This document shows positions 1 through 9,232 of a stretch of DNA of 64,000 nt, in pieces (within the stretch, counting starts at the first letter, position 1; every line of letters begins with the position of its first letter). The notes under the pieces were generated by a model, which was given only the letters and a program-made list of their open reading frames with translations, did no database searches and had not been told where the DNA came from. The translations under genes were made by a program, and so were the position numbers. Origin of the DNA: Lentimicrobiaceae bacterium (GTDB lineage: Bacteria > Bacteroidota > Bacteroidia > Bacteroidales > P3); NCBI GenBank assembly GCA_022510485.1, contig JAFLTI010000005.1:26646-90645 (forward strand). The letters run 5' to 3'.

Positions 1-607
1 CGTGTTCGCTCGTTTCCATATCGGTTTCGGAGGTACGGACCACCTTGGTCATAACTTGTTTGGGAAAACCTAAAGGTATCACCATAATGCCCCCTATCGC
101 CAACTGGGAAAACAGCTCTTTGGGAAAATCCGCCGCACCGCAGGTTACCAAAATGCGGTCAAAGGGCGCAAACTGCGGCAATCCCTTGTAGCCGTCGCCG
201 TAATAACAATGAATCCGGCTCTTAAAGGAATCAAAAAGAGCCTTAGTCTTGACATATAGGTTACGTTGGCGTTCTATCGTATAAACCTCGGCTCCCATTT
301 TATCTAAAACCATAGACTGGTAGCCCGAACCCGTACCTACTTCCAATATTCTCGCATCCGGAAAAACCTCTAAGAGCGCGCTTTGGCTCGCTACGGTGAG
401 CGGGCGCGAAATAGTTTGCCCATCCCCTATCGGAATGGCTATATCCTGATACGCACGCGCATCGAAAACCGAATCTAAAAAACAATGGCGCGGCACCGCT
501 CCGATAGCATCTAAGACCGCAGAGTTATCAATGCCTTTCTTACGCAACTCATCTACCATGCGTTGCCGCATTCCCTGATGCCGAAATGTATCCTGTTGTT
601 TCATCAT
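1..607 (-). CDS. pcm: protein-L-isoaspartate O-methyltransferase, partial (3' end outside window)
   Basis: SAM-dependent enzyme that methylates isoaspartyl residues in damaged proteins so that they can return to aspartate. Translating the minus strand from 607 gives an open frame to the window edge, about 202 residues, with the family's SAM-binding motif LEVGTGSGYQ near residue 88 and the upstream GDGQTISRP segment typical of PCMT. The protein begins MMKQQ; its first ATG (605-607) overlaps the TGA of the sugar transferase gene (604-606), which implies translational coupling. The C-terminus lies to the left of the window. Family assignment is secure; substrate is inferred from the family. Confidence 0.93.
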   Translation of the reverse strand, partial: MMKQQDTFRHQGMRQRMVDELRKKGIDNSAVLDAIGAVPRHCFLDSVFDARAYQDIAIPIGDGQTISRPLTVASQSALLEVFPDARILEVGTGSGYQSMVLDKMGAEVYTIERQRNLYVKTKALFDSFKSRIHCYYGDGYKGLPQFAPFDRILVTCGAADFPKELFSQLAIGGIMVIPLGFPKQVMTKVVRTSETDMETSEH

Positions 608-1521
608 TTTCCAACTCCATAAAACACCACACGCACCGTCCGTCCCAAAATCCGTATGTCTTCCCGCAAGGAAAGCCGTTGCAGGTAATCCATATCGCAC
701 GCAAGCCGCACCACCATCTGCCGTACATCCTCGGCATATCCGAAAGTAGTGATACCCAACGAACTGATGCCGGGTTTTATGGCGAACAAGAGCGGATAAT
801 ACGGTGCCTGTTCCTCTATTTTTCCAATAAAATAATCGCGTTCAGGTCGATAGCCCACCACCGACATATCTCCTCTTAAGGCATTGTACAGTTGCGGCAG
901 TTCGTCTAAACGGAACTTGCGCATGATATTGCCCCAAGGGGTTATCCGGCTGTCTCCGGCAAACGACAATTGAGGCACGGAATCTTCTGCTCCCACGCGC
1001 ATAGAGCGAAATTTATAAATACGGAAAGCTCTGCCGGCTTTTCCGATACGCTCCTGACTGTAAAAGACCGGACCTTTGGAACTGGCTTTGACTAAAACGG
1101 CGCACAGCAAAAACAAGGGGGAACACAGCAGCATGCCTAAAACACAAGCCACCATATCAAAGGCACGTTTTACTATCCTCTGAGCTAAGGGCAACTGCCG
1201 GAACGAAAAGCAGGCAAATTCAATGCCCTCCACCTGTTCAAAACAATATTCGGGCAGATTCCAAAAGCGGGCTTGCGCACAGGAAATACCCACCTTGTAC
1301 TGGGAACAGGAAGAAAGAACTTTGAAAAAACGGGGCAGTTGCGCACATTGCGCTTCGTCAGGCAATCCATATACCATACCGTTGCCGCCGTTTTCGTTCA
1401 TAGCCCCAAGACAGTCTTTCCATGTTTCGGCATAAAAGACCTCCCTGCCACGCGCCTGCATGCGGTAAAAGAAATCAAGCGCGGCTTGCGATTTTCCCCA
1501 TATCCAAATCCTCTCGTTCAT
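604..1521 (-). CDS. phosphoglycosyl transferase (bacterial sugar transferase family)
   Basis: A 305-residue protein of the WcaJ/PglC-like bacterial sugar transferase family (PF02397), which moves a sugar-1-phosphate from a nucleotide sugar onto undecaprenyl phosphate at the inner membrane to start glycan synthesis. A hydrophobic re-entrant segment lies near residues 118-142, followed by GPVFYSQERIG, the YKFRSM block, the RLDELPQLYN active-site region (the DE pair is the catalytic dyad in this family) and a D..VVGYRPER block. The first 100 or so residues are soluble and do not look like the four-helix N-terminus of large WcaJ enzymes; they may be a shrunken nucleotide-binding domain. It overlaps pcm by 4 bases and follows the Gfo/Idh-like gene by one base. 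Sugar specificity cannot be read. Confidence 0.9.
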   Translation of the reverse strand: MNERIWIWGKSQAALDFFYRMQARGREVFYAETWKDCLGAMNENGGNGMVYGLPDEAQCAQLPRFFKVLSSCSQYKVGISCAQARFWNLPEYCFEQVEGIEFACFSFRQLPLAQRIVKRAFDMVACVLGMLLCSPLFLLCAVLVKASSKGPVFYSQERIGKAGRAFRIYKFRSMRVGAEDSVPQLSFAGDSRITPWGNIMRKFRLDELPQLYNALRGDMSVVGYRPERDYFIGKIEEQAPYYPLLFAIKPGISSLGITTFGYAEDVRQMVVRLACDMDYLQRLSLREDIRILGRTVRVVFYGVGK

Positions 1522-1522
1522 A

Positions 1523-2443
1523 TCACAACAATATGCGCTTTATCTCAAACAAAACCTCCTGCACCTGTCCGCTTTCAGCAAAATTGAGACTACCCTGCCT
1601 GCCACATTCAAAAGCTTGCGTAAAGCCCTGCAAATCGTGCGTCAAGAAAACCTCATCCATGCGTTCCCTGCGTTCCACCGCTATTTTTTTACGGTCAGAA
1701 AAACGGCGGGCATACTGCCATTCTATCTCAAAGCCGATAAAATCCAAATCCACAATGGTCTGCGAGTTGATGCACCGCATTTTGCCTTTTGGCGCAGGCA
1801 ATACATTGCTTAGCCAAAACTCCGCCAACATACCCGAAAAAAACTCAATTTCCATTTGAGCCGAAAAGCCCCCGTCGTCTTCTTTTCCCACCTTTCGCGC
1901 CCTTACCGTCTTTACTTCCGAGCCTTCTAACGAAAGCACACGGTCTATATACGGAAACAAGTCGCGTTCCAAAGCATATTCCAAACCCGGAGAATCAGGC
2001 ACGGAAATATCCACCCTCAACATACGCAGCTGTTGCAGATAGGGCAATGCCGCCAACCAGACCGGATGCTTGCGCCCGGCGTGCGCCACTTGGGTACACA
2101 CCCGCGCCTCTTCCGCCAAAGCCGCCAGTTTGCGCACTTCAGCCCCTGCCGTACTCAACGGCCAGTCGCTCCAAACCGATTTACCCTGCCGCAACAAAGA
2201 CGATATATAATCGAACCTCTGTTCGGGTTTGCCGCCCACCACCACCAAATCGGCTTCGTGAGCCAACTGTTGCGGAGAATCATAGACTCTCGGCAAAACC
2301 TCCGTCGTGCCTATATCGTCGTTGTTCAAGGCTCCCGACTCGGAGGTAAGGCAATAGCCCACCCACTCCGAACCCGGAATACAGGCAAGGCTTTGCGCAT
2401 AGCGGCGCAACTCGTAATCGGCTGCAAAAAGGGCTATTTTCAT
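1523..2443 (-). CDS. Gfo/Idh/MocA-like oxidoreductase family protein
   Basis: 306 residues. The N-terminus (MKIALFAADYELRRYAQSL) and the DLVVVGGKPEQRFDYISSLLRQGKSVWSDWPLS stretch near residues 65-97 (described here in pieces) follow the Rossmann pattern of Gfo/Idh/MocA proteins: an acidic strand, then x-G-K-x-V followed by what is normally E-K-P. Here the EKP motif, whose lysine is catalytic in the family, reads DWP, so classical dehydrogenase activity is doubtful. The position directly upstream of a phosphoglycosyl transferase suggests a job in surface sugar chemistry, which is inference. No signal peptide. It is the first gene of a three-gene minus-strand run with pcm. Confidence 0.6.
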   Translation of the reverse strand: MKIALFAADYELRRYAQSLACIPGSEWVGYCLTSESGALNNDDIGTTEVLPRVYDSPQQLAHEADLVVVGGKPEQRFDYISSLLRQGKSVWSDWPLSTAGAEVRKLAALAEEARVCTQVAHAGRKHPVWLAALPYLQQLRMLRVDISVPDSPGLEYALERDLFPYIDRVLSLEGSEVKTVRARKVGKEDDGGFSAQMEIEFFSGMLAEFWLSNVLPAPKGKMRCINSQTIVDLDFIGFEIEWQYARRFSDRKKIAVERRERMDEVFLTHDLQGFTQAFECGRQGSLNFAESGQVQEVLFEIKRILL

Positions 2444-2564
2444 CGTCAGGTGGCAAAAATAGACTATAAAGAAAATCCTTTCACAGCTTTCCCCGTCTTC
2501 TTTTCAACGGAACTCTGTGTATAAAGCCTCTTGCAAAATTGTTGGCAGGCTCATTTAGTTTTTA

Positions 2565-2572
2565 TACTTTTG
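2565..2572 (+). promoter_or_regulatory. Bacteroidota -7 promoter box for ferredoxin gene
   Basis: TACTTTTG matches TAnnTTTG exactly. A TTGG at 2542 lies at a plausible -33 spacing. The expected start site is near 2580, about 20 bases before the ATG at 2602. Confidence 0.65.
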
Positions 2573-2601
2573 CCTTCAGAAAACCTTAAAAACTCAAAAA
2601 A

Positions 2602-2769
2602 ATGGCTTACAAAATTTCTGACAGCTGCGTAGCTTGCGGGTCTTGCATCGACGAATGCCCTATGGAAGCTATTAGCGCCGGTGACATCTACACCATAGAT
2701 CCGGACAAGTGCACCGAATGTGGCACCTGCGCCGGTGTCTGCCCCCAAGAAGCTATCTCTTTAGCATAG
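2602..2769 (+). CDS. 2[4Fe-4S] ferredoxin
   Basis: A 55-residue bacterial-type ferredoxin, a small cytoplasmic electron carrier. Two canonical cluster motifs are visible: CVACGSCIDECP in the first half and CTECGTCAGVCP in the second, each CxxCxxCxxxCP, so both 4Fe-4S clusters should form. The protein starts MAYKISD, the usual start for this family, and ends EAISLA. It has its own promoter and is closed by a strong terminator directly downstream, so it is monocistronic. Redox partners are not encoded nearby. Confidence 0.96.
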   Translation: MAYKISDSCVACGSCIDECPMEAISAGDIYTIDPDKCTECGTCAGVCPQEAISLA

Positions 2770-2790
2770 TTTTTGCGCGCATGCAGACAA

Positions 2791-2828
2791 AAAGGCGGTC
2801 GGCTTAATGCTTGACCGCCTTTTTTTTG
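2791..2828 (+). terminator. Rho-independent terminator after ferredoxin
   Basis: Perfect 10-bp stem AAAGGCGGTC / GACCGCCTTT (2791-2800 and 2813-2822) with a 12-base loop and a run of T. The right arm and T-run also supply sequence of the next promoter. Confidence 0.9.
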
Positions 2829-2836
2829 TAAATTTG
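2829..2836 (+). promoter_or_regulatory. -7 promoter box for the Sua5/YrdC-type gene
   Basis: TAAATTTG matches TAnnTTTG exactly and begins at the base after the terminator T-run. TTGACC at 2811, inside the terminator's right arm, is the likely -33 element. The downstream ATG is at 2872. Confidence 0.6.
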
Positions 2837-2871
2837 CCCCTCGCGGTTTATCCGCCGATAAAACATCCGCC

Positions 2872-3459
2872 ATGAAATCGGATAAATTACTGCAAGAACT
2901 GCAAATGCTCAATTGCGTCAAGGTGCTGGAACGGGGCGAAACCCTGCTCTATCCCACCGACACCATTTGGGGATTGGGCTGCGACGCCACCAACAAGGAG
3001 GCTGTTTCTAAGGTTTACCGCATCAAGGGCAGAAGCGAAGACAAAAGCTTTATCATTTTGGTATCTTCGATGGATATGCTAAAGCAGTACGTAGAAGAAC
3101 TGCCTCCTATGGCCTGCGACCTGATAGATGCCATGAACGAAACGCCGCTCACCATCATCTATCCCAAGAGCGCGAACCTGCCCGACAATGTTACGGCCGA
3201 AGACGGAAGCATAGCCATCCGCTTGGTAAACAATATATTTTGCGCAGACTTAATCAGCCGTTTCGGAAAACCGATTGTTTCTACTTCGGCAAACCTTTCC
3301 GGCGAACCCTCCCCTCTTTGTCTGGCGGATATTTCGCCGCAATTGATTTCTTCGGTAGACCATATCGCTATTGTAGAAGACTCCTCCGCCCGAAAGCTGC
3401 AACCCTCGCGCATTATCCGGTTAGAAAAGAGCGGAATGTTCAGTATCATACGCGATTAG
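2872..3459 (+). CDS. L-threonylcarbamoyladenylate synthase (Sua5/YciO/YrdC family)
   Basis: 195 residues, the length of a single-domain YrdC/TsaC protein. The family makes threonylcarbamoyl-AMP from threonine, bicarbonate and ATP for the t6A37 modification of ANN-decoding tRNAs. Diagnostic segments are YPTDTIWGLGCD near residue 26, the K-x-R motif in YRIKGR near residue 50, and STSANLSG near residue 138, all in the expected order. It could be the YciO paralogue rather than the t6A enzyme, since Bacteroidota may carry more than one member. It lies 25 bases ahead of the PorT gene on the same strand. Confidence 0.9.
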   Translation: MKSDKLLQELQMLNCVKVLERGETLLYPTDTIWGLGCDATNKEAVSKVYRIKGRSEDKSFIILVSSMDMLKQYVEELPPMACDLIDAMNETPLTIIYPKSANLPDNVTAEDGSIAIRLVNNIFCADLISRFGKPIVSTSANLSGEPSPLCLADISPQLISSVDHIAIVEDSSARKLQPSRIIRLEKSGMFSIIRD

Positions 3460-3484
3460 CATTACACGATTCAAAACCAGACCC

Positions 3485-4234
3485 GTGAGAAGCACAATAC
3501 TCAAAACAGCCTTTGTTCTGACTTTCGCCTTGGTGGCATTGCGTCCGCTTTACGCCATCGGTTTCCGCGGATCGAAAGTTCCCAACACGCCGCTGTACGA
3601 CAGCCGTCTTTTTCATTTCGGTTTTTCGTTGGGGATGAACCTGATGAATTTTTCCCTAAAATCAGACGATAACTTAGGTTTTGAGGGCGACACACTTTTG
3701 GGGATGAGGCATGGATTCCTGCCCGGTTTCTCAGTGGGTGTGGTTACCGACCTGCGTATGGGCAAGTATTTCAACCTGCGCTTTATTCCCACTTTCAGTA
3801 TGGGGCAGCGTTCAATAACCTACAAAACCCACCTGCCCGACCAAGATATCCGTAATGTAAACAAGCACATAGAGAGTATTATGGTGTTGCTTCCCTTGGA
3901 AGTAAAATGGAAAGCGGCACGTATGGTCAACAACCGTCCCTATGTAACGGCAGGCTTTCAGTACACGCTCGATATGGCTTCGCGCAAGAACAAGAAAAAG
4001 AATGCCGAAGACGATGAAAGAAATGCCTATAAGATGAAATTAGGCAGGCACGATGTGGGTGTTACCGTAGGGGCTGGCTGGGATTTCTTTCTGCCCTACA
4101 ACAACAAACTGGCACTTGAAATAAAACTCTATTTCGGACTGTTAGACCTTTTGGTTCCCGAACACAACATCTATACCGACCGCATCAACAGCCTTACCAG
4201 CCGTATGCTGCAAATCAACTTTACGTTTGAATAG
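3485..4234 (+). CDS. porT: PorT-like outer-membrane protein, type IX secretion
   Basis: 249 residues with an N-terminal signal peptide (residues 1-24, cleaved after the LYA region) and alternating amphipathic strands of an eight-stranded-type barrel. The segment HFGFSLGMNLMNF and the later RHDVGVTVGAGWDFF block fit PorT/SprT, an outer-membrane component needed for type IX secretion and gliding. It starts with GTG at 3485; no in-frame ATG occurs before the mature region, so GTG is the best start. It sits in a housekeeping run, apart from the porP-gldKLMN operon at 30.7-36.4 kb, as in other Bacteroidota. Confidence 0.8.
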   Translation: MRSTILKTAFVLTFALVALRPLYAIGFRGSKVPNTPLYDSRLFHFGFSLGMNLMNFSLKSDDNLGFEGDTLLGMRHGFLPGFSVGVVTDLRMGKYFNLRFIPTFSMGQRSITYKTHLPDQDIRNVNKHIESIMVLLPLEVKWKAARMVNNRPYVTAGFQYTLDMASRKNKKKNAEDDERNAYKMKLGRHDVGVTVGAGWDFFLPYNNKLALEIKLYFGLLDLLVPEHNIYTDRINSLTSRMLQINFTFE

Positions 4235-4236
4235 CC

Positions 4237-5850
4237 ATGCCGCAAACGCTTTCGCTAAACTTCCAGCCCGAAGAATGGGGCAACAGCACCTTGCTCTATA
4301 CCCGGACGGCAGCGGCATTGAAAGTTCCTGCAAAAAAAATATCCTATATCCATATCCAGAAGCTTTCGCTGGATGCCAGAGGGCGCATACCCTGCTACCG
4401 CGCTATGGTAGAGGTATATGTGCTTCCCGAAAAATACACTTCCGAACCGCTCCAAGGCATTCCCTCAGCACCGATAGCGAAACACGCCCCCACAGTATTG
4501 ATTGTCGGTATGGGACCCGCCGGATTGTTCGCCGCCCTCACCTTGGCTTCTGCCGGAATCAAACCGATAATCTTTGAAAGGGGCAAGCCTGTGCGGGAGC
4601 GCAAACGCGATGTGGCGGCACTCGGCAGAGAAAGTCTGTTGAATCCCGAATCAAACTACAGTTTCGGTGAGGGCGGCGCGGGCTGCTTTTCGGATGGCAA
4701 ACTCTATACCCGCTCCAACAAACGGGGCGACATACATCGGGTCTTGCGCACCTTTGTGCATTACGGAGCGAAAGAAGAAATCCTCTATCAGGCTCACCCG
4801 CATTTAGGCAGCGACAAGATGCCCGCCATGATAGAAAAGATGCGCGAAAGCCTATTGCAAGCCGGGGCAGAAATACATTTCAACACCTGCATTACCCAAA
4901 TTCATACCGATTCCAAAGGGCGTTTTGCCGCCCTAAGCGACCAAAACGGTAAAGAATACAAGGGCAACGCATTGATTTTGGCTTGCGGAAACTCCGCCTC
5001 AGACCTTTACCGCTATCTGCACCAAAAAGGAATCGCCTTGCAGGAAAAGCCTTTTGCTATGGGCGTGCGCATTGAACATCCGCAAGATACCGTTAACGCT
5101 ATGCAATACAAGGGGGCGGAAAAACGCTATGATTTGCCGCCTGCCGAATATTCCTTTGCCGAACAATCGGGTAATATCGGCGTTTTTTCTTTCTGTATGT
5201 GCCCCGGAGGGGTGGTGGTTCCTGCAAGCACAGACAACAACACTTTGGTGGTAAACGGAATGTCGGACTCGGGGAGGCGTTCTCCTTGGGCAAATGCGGG
5301 CTGGGTTGCGAGCGTGAGCCGCGAGATTTTAGAGGCAAACGGCATCCGCCTGCCTCAACACCCCTTGGCTCTTTTGGACTTCCAACAGCAGACCGAAAGC
5401 CGTTTTTTTACACCCGGCAAGGGATTTGCCGCTCCGGCTCAACGGCTCACCGATTTTCTAAAGCACAAGAACTCCGCCAGCCTGCCCCGCTCCTCTTATT
5501 CTCCCGGTATTTTTGCCGCCGATATGCACCAATATCTGCCCGCCTATATCGCCCAAGCCTTGCGCGATGTATTAGGCAAGGTAACACAAAAAAAGCCGGC
5601 TTTCCTTACCGAACAGGCTATCCTGCTGGGTTTGGAATCGCGAACTTCCTCGCCTGTGCGTATCTTGCGCAATCCCGAAACGCTGGAACACCCGCAGATG
5701 CCGGGCTTATACCCTTGCGGAGAAGGCGCCGGGTACGCGGGAGGCATTACTTCCTCCGCCATAGACGGCATCAACTGTGCCGAAAAAATATTGCAGAACG
5801 CAGCTATAATTGCAAAAAATCAAAATAAGCATGAGCCAACAGGATTCTGA
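4237..5850 (+). CDS. FAD-dependent dehydrogenase, COG2509 type
   Basis: 537 residues. After an N-terminal domain of about 80 residues comes a dinucleotide-binding fold with VGMGPAGLFAAL near residue 90 and FERG at the end of the second strand. The highly conserved NYSFGEGGAGCFSDGKL block follows near residue 140, and ALILACGNSASDLY appears further on; the C-terminal half carries the FAD-closing motif PGLYPCGEGAGYAGG. This is the COG2509 'uncharacterised FAD-dependent dehydrogenase' family; its substrate is not known. It starts 2 bases after porT and overlaps the next gene by 20 bases, so the genes are co-transcribed. Confidence 0.88.
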   Translation: MPQTLSLNFQPEEWGNSTLLYTRTAAALKVPAKKISYIHIQKLSLDARGRIPCYRAMVEVYVLPEKYTSEPLQGIPSAPIAKHAPTVLIVGMGPAGLFAALTLASAGIKPIIFERGKPVRERKRDVAALGRESLLNPESNYSFGEGGAGCFSDGKLYTRSNKRGDIHRVLRTFVHYGAKEEILYQAHPHLGSDKMPAMIEKMRESLLQAGAEIHFNTCITQIHTDSKGRFAALSDQNGKEYKGNALILACGNSASDLYRYLHQKGIALQEKPFAMGVRIEHPQDTVNAMQYKGAEKRYDLPPAEYSFAEQSGNIGVFSFCMCPGGVVVPASTDNNTLVVNGMSDSGRRSPWANAGWVASVSREILEANGIRLPQHPLALLDFQQQTESRFFTPGKGFAAPAQRLTDFLKHKNSASLPRSSYSPGIFAADMHQYLPAYIAQALRDVLGKVTQKKPAFLTEQAILLGLESRTSSPVRILRNPETLEHPQMPGLYPCGEGAGYAGGITSSAIDGINCAEKILQNAAIIAKNQNKHEPTGF

Positions 5851-6520
5851 ACTTTACCGATACATTTTTGCCAAAGACGCCCTTAAACAAGGCATCCATG
5901 CAAATACCCAACAAGCTTTTGACCTGCTCAGAAACGAATGTAAAAGGGTTTTTGACTGCCTGAAGGAAACCAAGGAGCAAGATTTCGCCACCTCGCCGAT
6001 TAAGCTTGACTACATCGAAAAAAGCGAGACGGAATTTTCTATCGCCTTTTCGAGCGACGTGCTTTTATTCAGCCTGCACTCCAATGTGTTTGAATTTTCC
6101 CGCACGCATCCGCTTATGCAGAACAATCCTTATATAAGGGAAGACCGGGAACGTTCCTATTGCGGAGTGATCCATATCTACAATTTCTTGGCAGACTCGC
6201 TACGCTACGGACGGGAAAACGACTTGGGATACCTTATCGGCAGGCTTTTTGTCAACAAAGAGAACCATTACTTTATAGAAGGCAAGCAGGAATTAGGCGG
6301 ATTCCACACTCAATTCGGGCGTGCGGTATTCAATCAGGAGGCTGCCGTCTTATTGTTGCGCAACGCCATGGATTATTGCGCCCACTTTGATTTGCTCACC
6401 CCGCCCTACGATGAGATAAAAGACGTTACGGTAGGCGATTTGTTAGACGAACTCGCCCATAAAAAGATGACAACCGGCAAAAGGCTCGGCTTTCAGTTCA
6501 AAGCCGACCGCACCGAATAA
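5831..6520 (+). CDS. conserved hypothetical protein (Bacteroidota)
   Basis: 229 residues, cytoplasmic, with no signal peptide or membrane segment. I chose the ATG at 5831 (MSQQDSELYRYI); a longer start at 5810 would deepen the overlap with the flavoprotein gene. The sequence has a central HIYNFLADSLRYGRENDLGYLIGR stretch (described in part) and ENHYFIEGKQELG, rich in aromatic and charged residues. I do not recognise a named domain. The overlap with the upstream flavoprotein gene makes functional linkage possible. Confidence 0.75.
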   Translation: MSQQDSELYRYIFAKDALKQGIHANTQQAFDLLRNECKRVFDCLKETKEQDFATSPIKLDYIEKSETEFSIAFSSDVLLFSLHSNVFEFSRTHPLMQNNPYIREDRERSYCGVIHIYNFLADSLRYGRENDLGYLIGRLFVNKENHYFIEGKQELGGFHTQFGRAVFNQEAAVLLLRNAMDYCAHFDLLTPPYDEIKDVTVGDLLDELAHKKMTTGKRLGFQFKADRTE

Positions 6521-6550
6521 AACCTCGATAAAATATAGTAACTTAGCCCT

Positions 6551-7414
<864 letters not shown>

Positions 7415-7441
7415 CTACGCGGCGATAGACTGGATTTTAAT

Positions 7442-7449
7442 TAACTTTG
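7442..7449 (+). promoter_or_regulatory. -7 promoter box for the MNT remnant
   Basis: TAACTTTG matches TAnnTTTG exactly, 22 bases before the ATG at 7472. The promoter looks intact although the genes it serves are broken. Confidence 0.55.
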
Positions 7450-7471
7450 CTTTGCAAACATTGAAAGTTTT

Positions 7472-7767
7472 ATGCGAACAAAACAGGAATACATTGAAAT
7501 TATTGACTGGTATTCACCGATTTTGCGACAAAAATTCGGCATTCGGTCTTTATGTATATTCGGTTCTGTAGCGCGTAACGAACAGAAAACTGACAGTGAT
7601 ATAGATATTTGCGTGGATATGGAGGCAAAAATGTTTTGGTAGTCCAGTTAAAACGCTTTTTGGAATCCATCTTGGGAGCAACTGTTGATGTTGTACGCTT
7701 TCGCAAAAACCTTAACCCTTTTTTGAAATCCGAAATCGAACGCGATGGAGTCTATATCATACAATAA
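7472..7767 (+). pseudogene. MNT-type nucleotidyltransferase, frameshifted
   Basis: Reading from ATG 7472 gives 56 codons ending at TAG 7640-7642. They contain the minimal nucleotidyltransferase signature GSVAR followed 8 residues later by SDIDI (near residues 31-45). Shifting frame in the T-run at 7633-7636 restores the rest (LVVQLKRFLESILGATVDV...) down to TAA 7765-7767, for a total of about 98 residues, the normal size of an MNT antitoxin. One base lost from a homopolymer explains the break. Such proteins normally pair with a HEPN (HepT) toxin, and a truncated one follows here. The shift could also be a sequencing error. Confidence 0.75.
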
Positions 7768-7858
7768 GACTATAATCAAAGGAATACTTCTTCAGATTCA
7801 AACCGCACTTCAACAAATACAGGCGTGGAATACGGATATTTTGTCTTCCAATGACTAA
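7745..7858 (+). pseudogene. HEPN/HepT toxin, N-terminal fragment
   Basis: An open frame of 37 residues (MESISYNKTIIKGILLQIQ...) overlaps the end of the MNT frame by 23 bases, the usual arrangement of MNT-HEPN modules. It resembles only the first helix of a HepT-like (DUF86) protein, which is normally more than 100 residues and carries an R-x4-6-H RNase motif. The rest, including the active site, is absent: the frame stops at 7858, and the convergent mcrC gene ends at 7862. I infer that the toxin was cut when the restriction cassette came in or by a later deletion. Confidence 0.6.
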
Positions 7859-7861
7859 TCC

Positions 7862-9232
7862 TTAATTAACGCGCTCTGACATCCCACGCCACTTAGCGCA
7901 GTTGAAAGCCAATTGTGCTTCAGATTCCTTTATTTGCCGCTTAAATTCTTCGTAATCAGAAACCTGCGGTATACGAAATGGATATATCTTGATTTCAGCA
8001 TTATCCTCATCTCCATAACCGGATAATGAATATGTTAATTCTTCATTACACGAACTCCTATCAGCAGGATGAATAAAAACGCCATATTTACCTCTCAAAC
8101 GGTACATATAGGCTATAAGTTGATGTATATCATTTCTATCTTCCACTGTTGGTTTATATTTTGCATCAATAATGATTCCTAAAGGTTCTTTATCATAATA
8201 ATCAGGATAACGGAGCAACTTGCCTCCCTTTGCCAAATATATCCGTCCTATGCCGCTTCTATTTTGTGGATGCCTAAAACCGTGTTCTGCAAGCAGGATT
8301 GCAAGATATTCTTCCCACAAATACGACACATCAATAAGAATCCCATAAATTTCGTTATCAGAATTGCCATATTTTACCTTTTCGTGTCGTAATATCTTCA
8401 AACATAACAATTGTAATGCATTATAGCGGGTAAAATACGGATGATTCCTTAATCTTTGGTTGTTTCGAATTGTCTTTTCTCTATCATTACGACAATAAGA
8501 TGGGGTTACAGCAATAATTTGATTTACATTCGCCCGTATTTCCGCGTCTTTATCCAACAACGATTTTCCGATTTTTTGTGTACGGATATATTCAATAGTA
8601 TGCCGAATCAATTCAGTCATAGCATTGTCTTGACTGAACTCTCGGGTTCGGTATGCAATCCGTCCGTTAAAGGGAATATTCTGCCTTATTTGCCTGTTTA
8701 TATCAATATATCCTCGTACCCGAACATCATTATATTCTTTTCGTTGATATTCCCGATAGATACCTTGCTGCAATGCTTCATTCAAAAATTTAGGAAACAG
8801 ATACAACAAAAAATCAAATGTTTGTTCTATTGATGTTCCGTGTGGCAAATTAACCATATTGCCTCCACATATCGCCTCAAGCATATAATGAAGAAAACAA
8901 TCTTCCTCTCGTCCGGAGAAACGAGAACAGATTGACACATTCCGCCCTCCTATTCCGATAAATCCTACCACATTGGATGTCTGAATCTCCAAACGCGTAC
9001 ACTTCCCCTCTTTTTCTGTTTCTCTTAACGATACGATTGTCTGTTTATCCATATTATCCTTGCAGTCCACAAAAGAATGCGGATAGACAAGCAGACTTTC
9101 GCCATTTTCCCTTAATAACGTGGCTATATCGTAATTAGCTATATTCCGTAAGAAAAGATATGATTCAATATCTTTTTGGGGAACATCAAAAGACGTATTA
9201 TCTTTCAGATTGATTGTCTTCATTTTCTTCAA
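7862..9232 (-). CDS. mcrC: McrC, nuclease subunit of a type IV restriction system
   Basis: 456 residues of the McrC family (PF10117). McrC binds the McrB motor ring and supplies the nuclease that cuts modified DNA. The RGYIDINRQI segment near residue 173 is the usual family hallmark (RGxID), and the C-terminal PD-(D/E)xK nuclease is intact: PD at about 343-344 and the DAK triad end in GIIIDAKYK at about 352-360. The start could be 9232 (MKKMK) or 9223 (MKTIN); either overlaps the end of mcrB, so translation is coupled. Base composition is visibly more AT-rich than the flanking housekeeping genes, consistent with transfer. Confidence 0.92.
   Translation of the reverse strand: MKKMKTINLKDNTSFDVPQKDIESYLFLRNIANYDIATLLRENGESLLVYPHSFVDCKDNMDKQTIVSLRETEKEGKCTRLEIQTSNVVGFIGIGGRNVSICSRFSGREEDCFLHYMLEAICGGNMVNLPHGTSIEQTFDFLLYLFPKFLNEALQQGIYREYQRKEYNDVRVRGYIDINRQIRQNIPFNGRIAYRTREFSQDNAMTELIRHTIEYIRTQKIGKSLLDKDAEIRANVNQIIAVTPSYCRNDREKTIRNNQRLRNHPYFTRYNALQLLCLKILRHEKVKYGNSDNEIYGILIDVSYLWEEYLAILLAEHGFRHPQNRSGIGRIYLAKGGKLLRYPDYYDKEPLGIIIDAKYKPTVEDRNDIHQLIAYMYRLRGKYGVFIHPADRSSCNEELTYSLSGYGDEDNAEIKIYPFRIPQVSDYEEFKRQIKESEAQLAFNCAKWRGMSERVN

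Noticed and set aside
7630..7645. programmed frameshift in the MNT gene
   Set aside because: The T-run lacks a slippery heptamer and a downstream structure; simple base loss in a homopolymer explains it, and the partner toxin is also broken.
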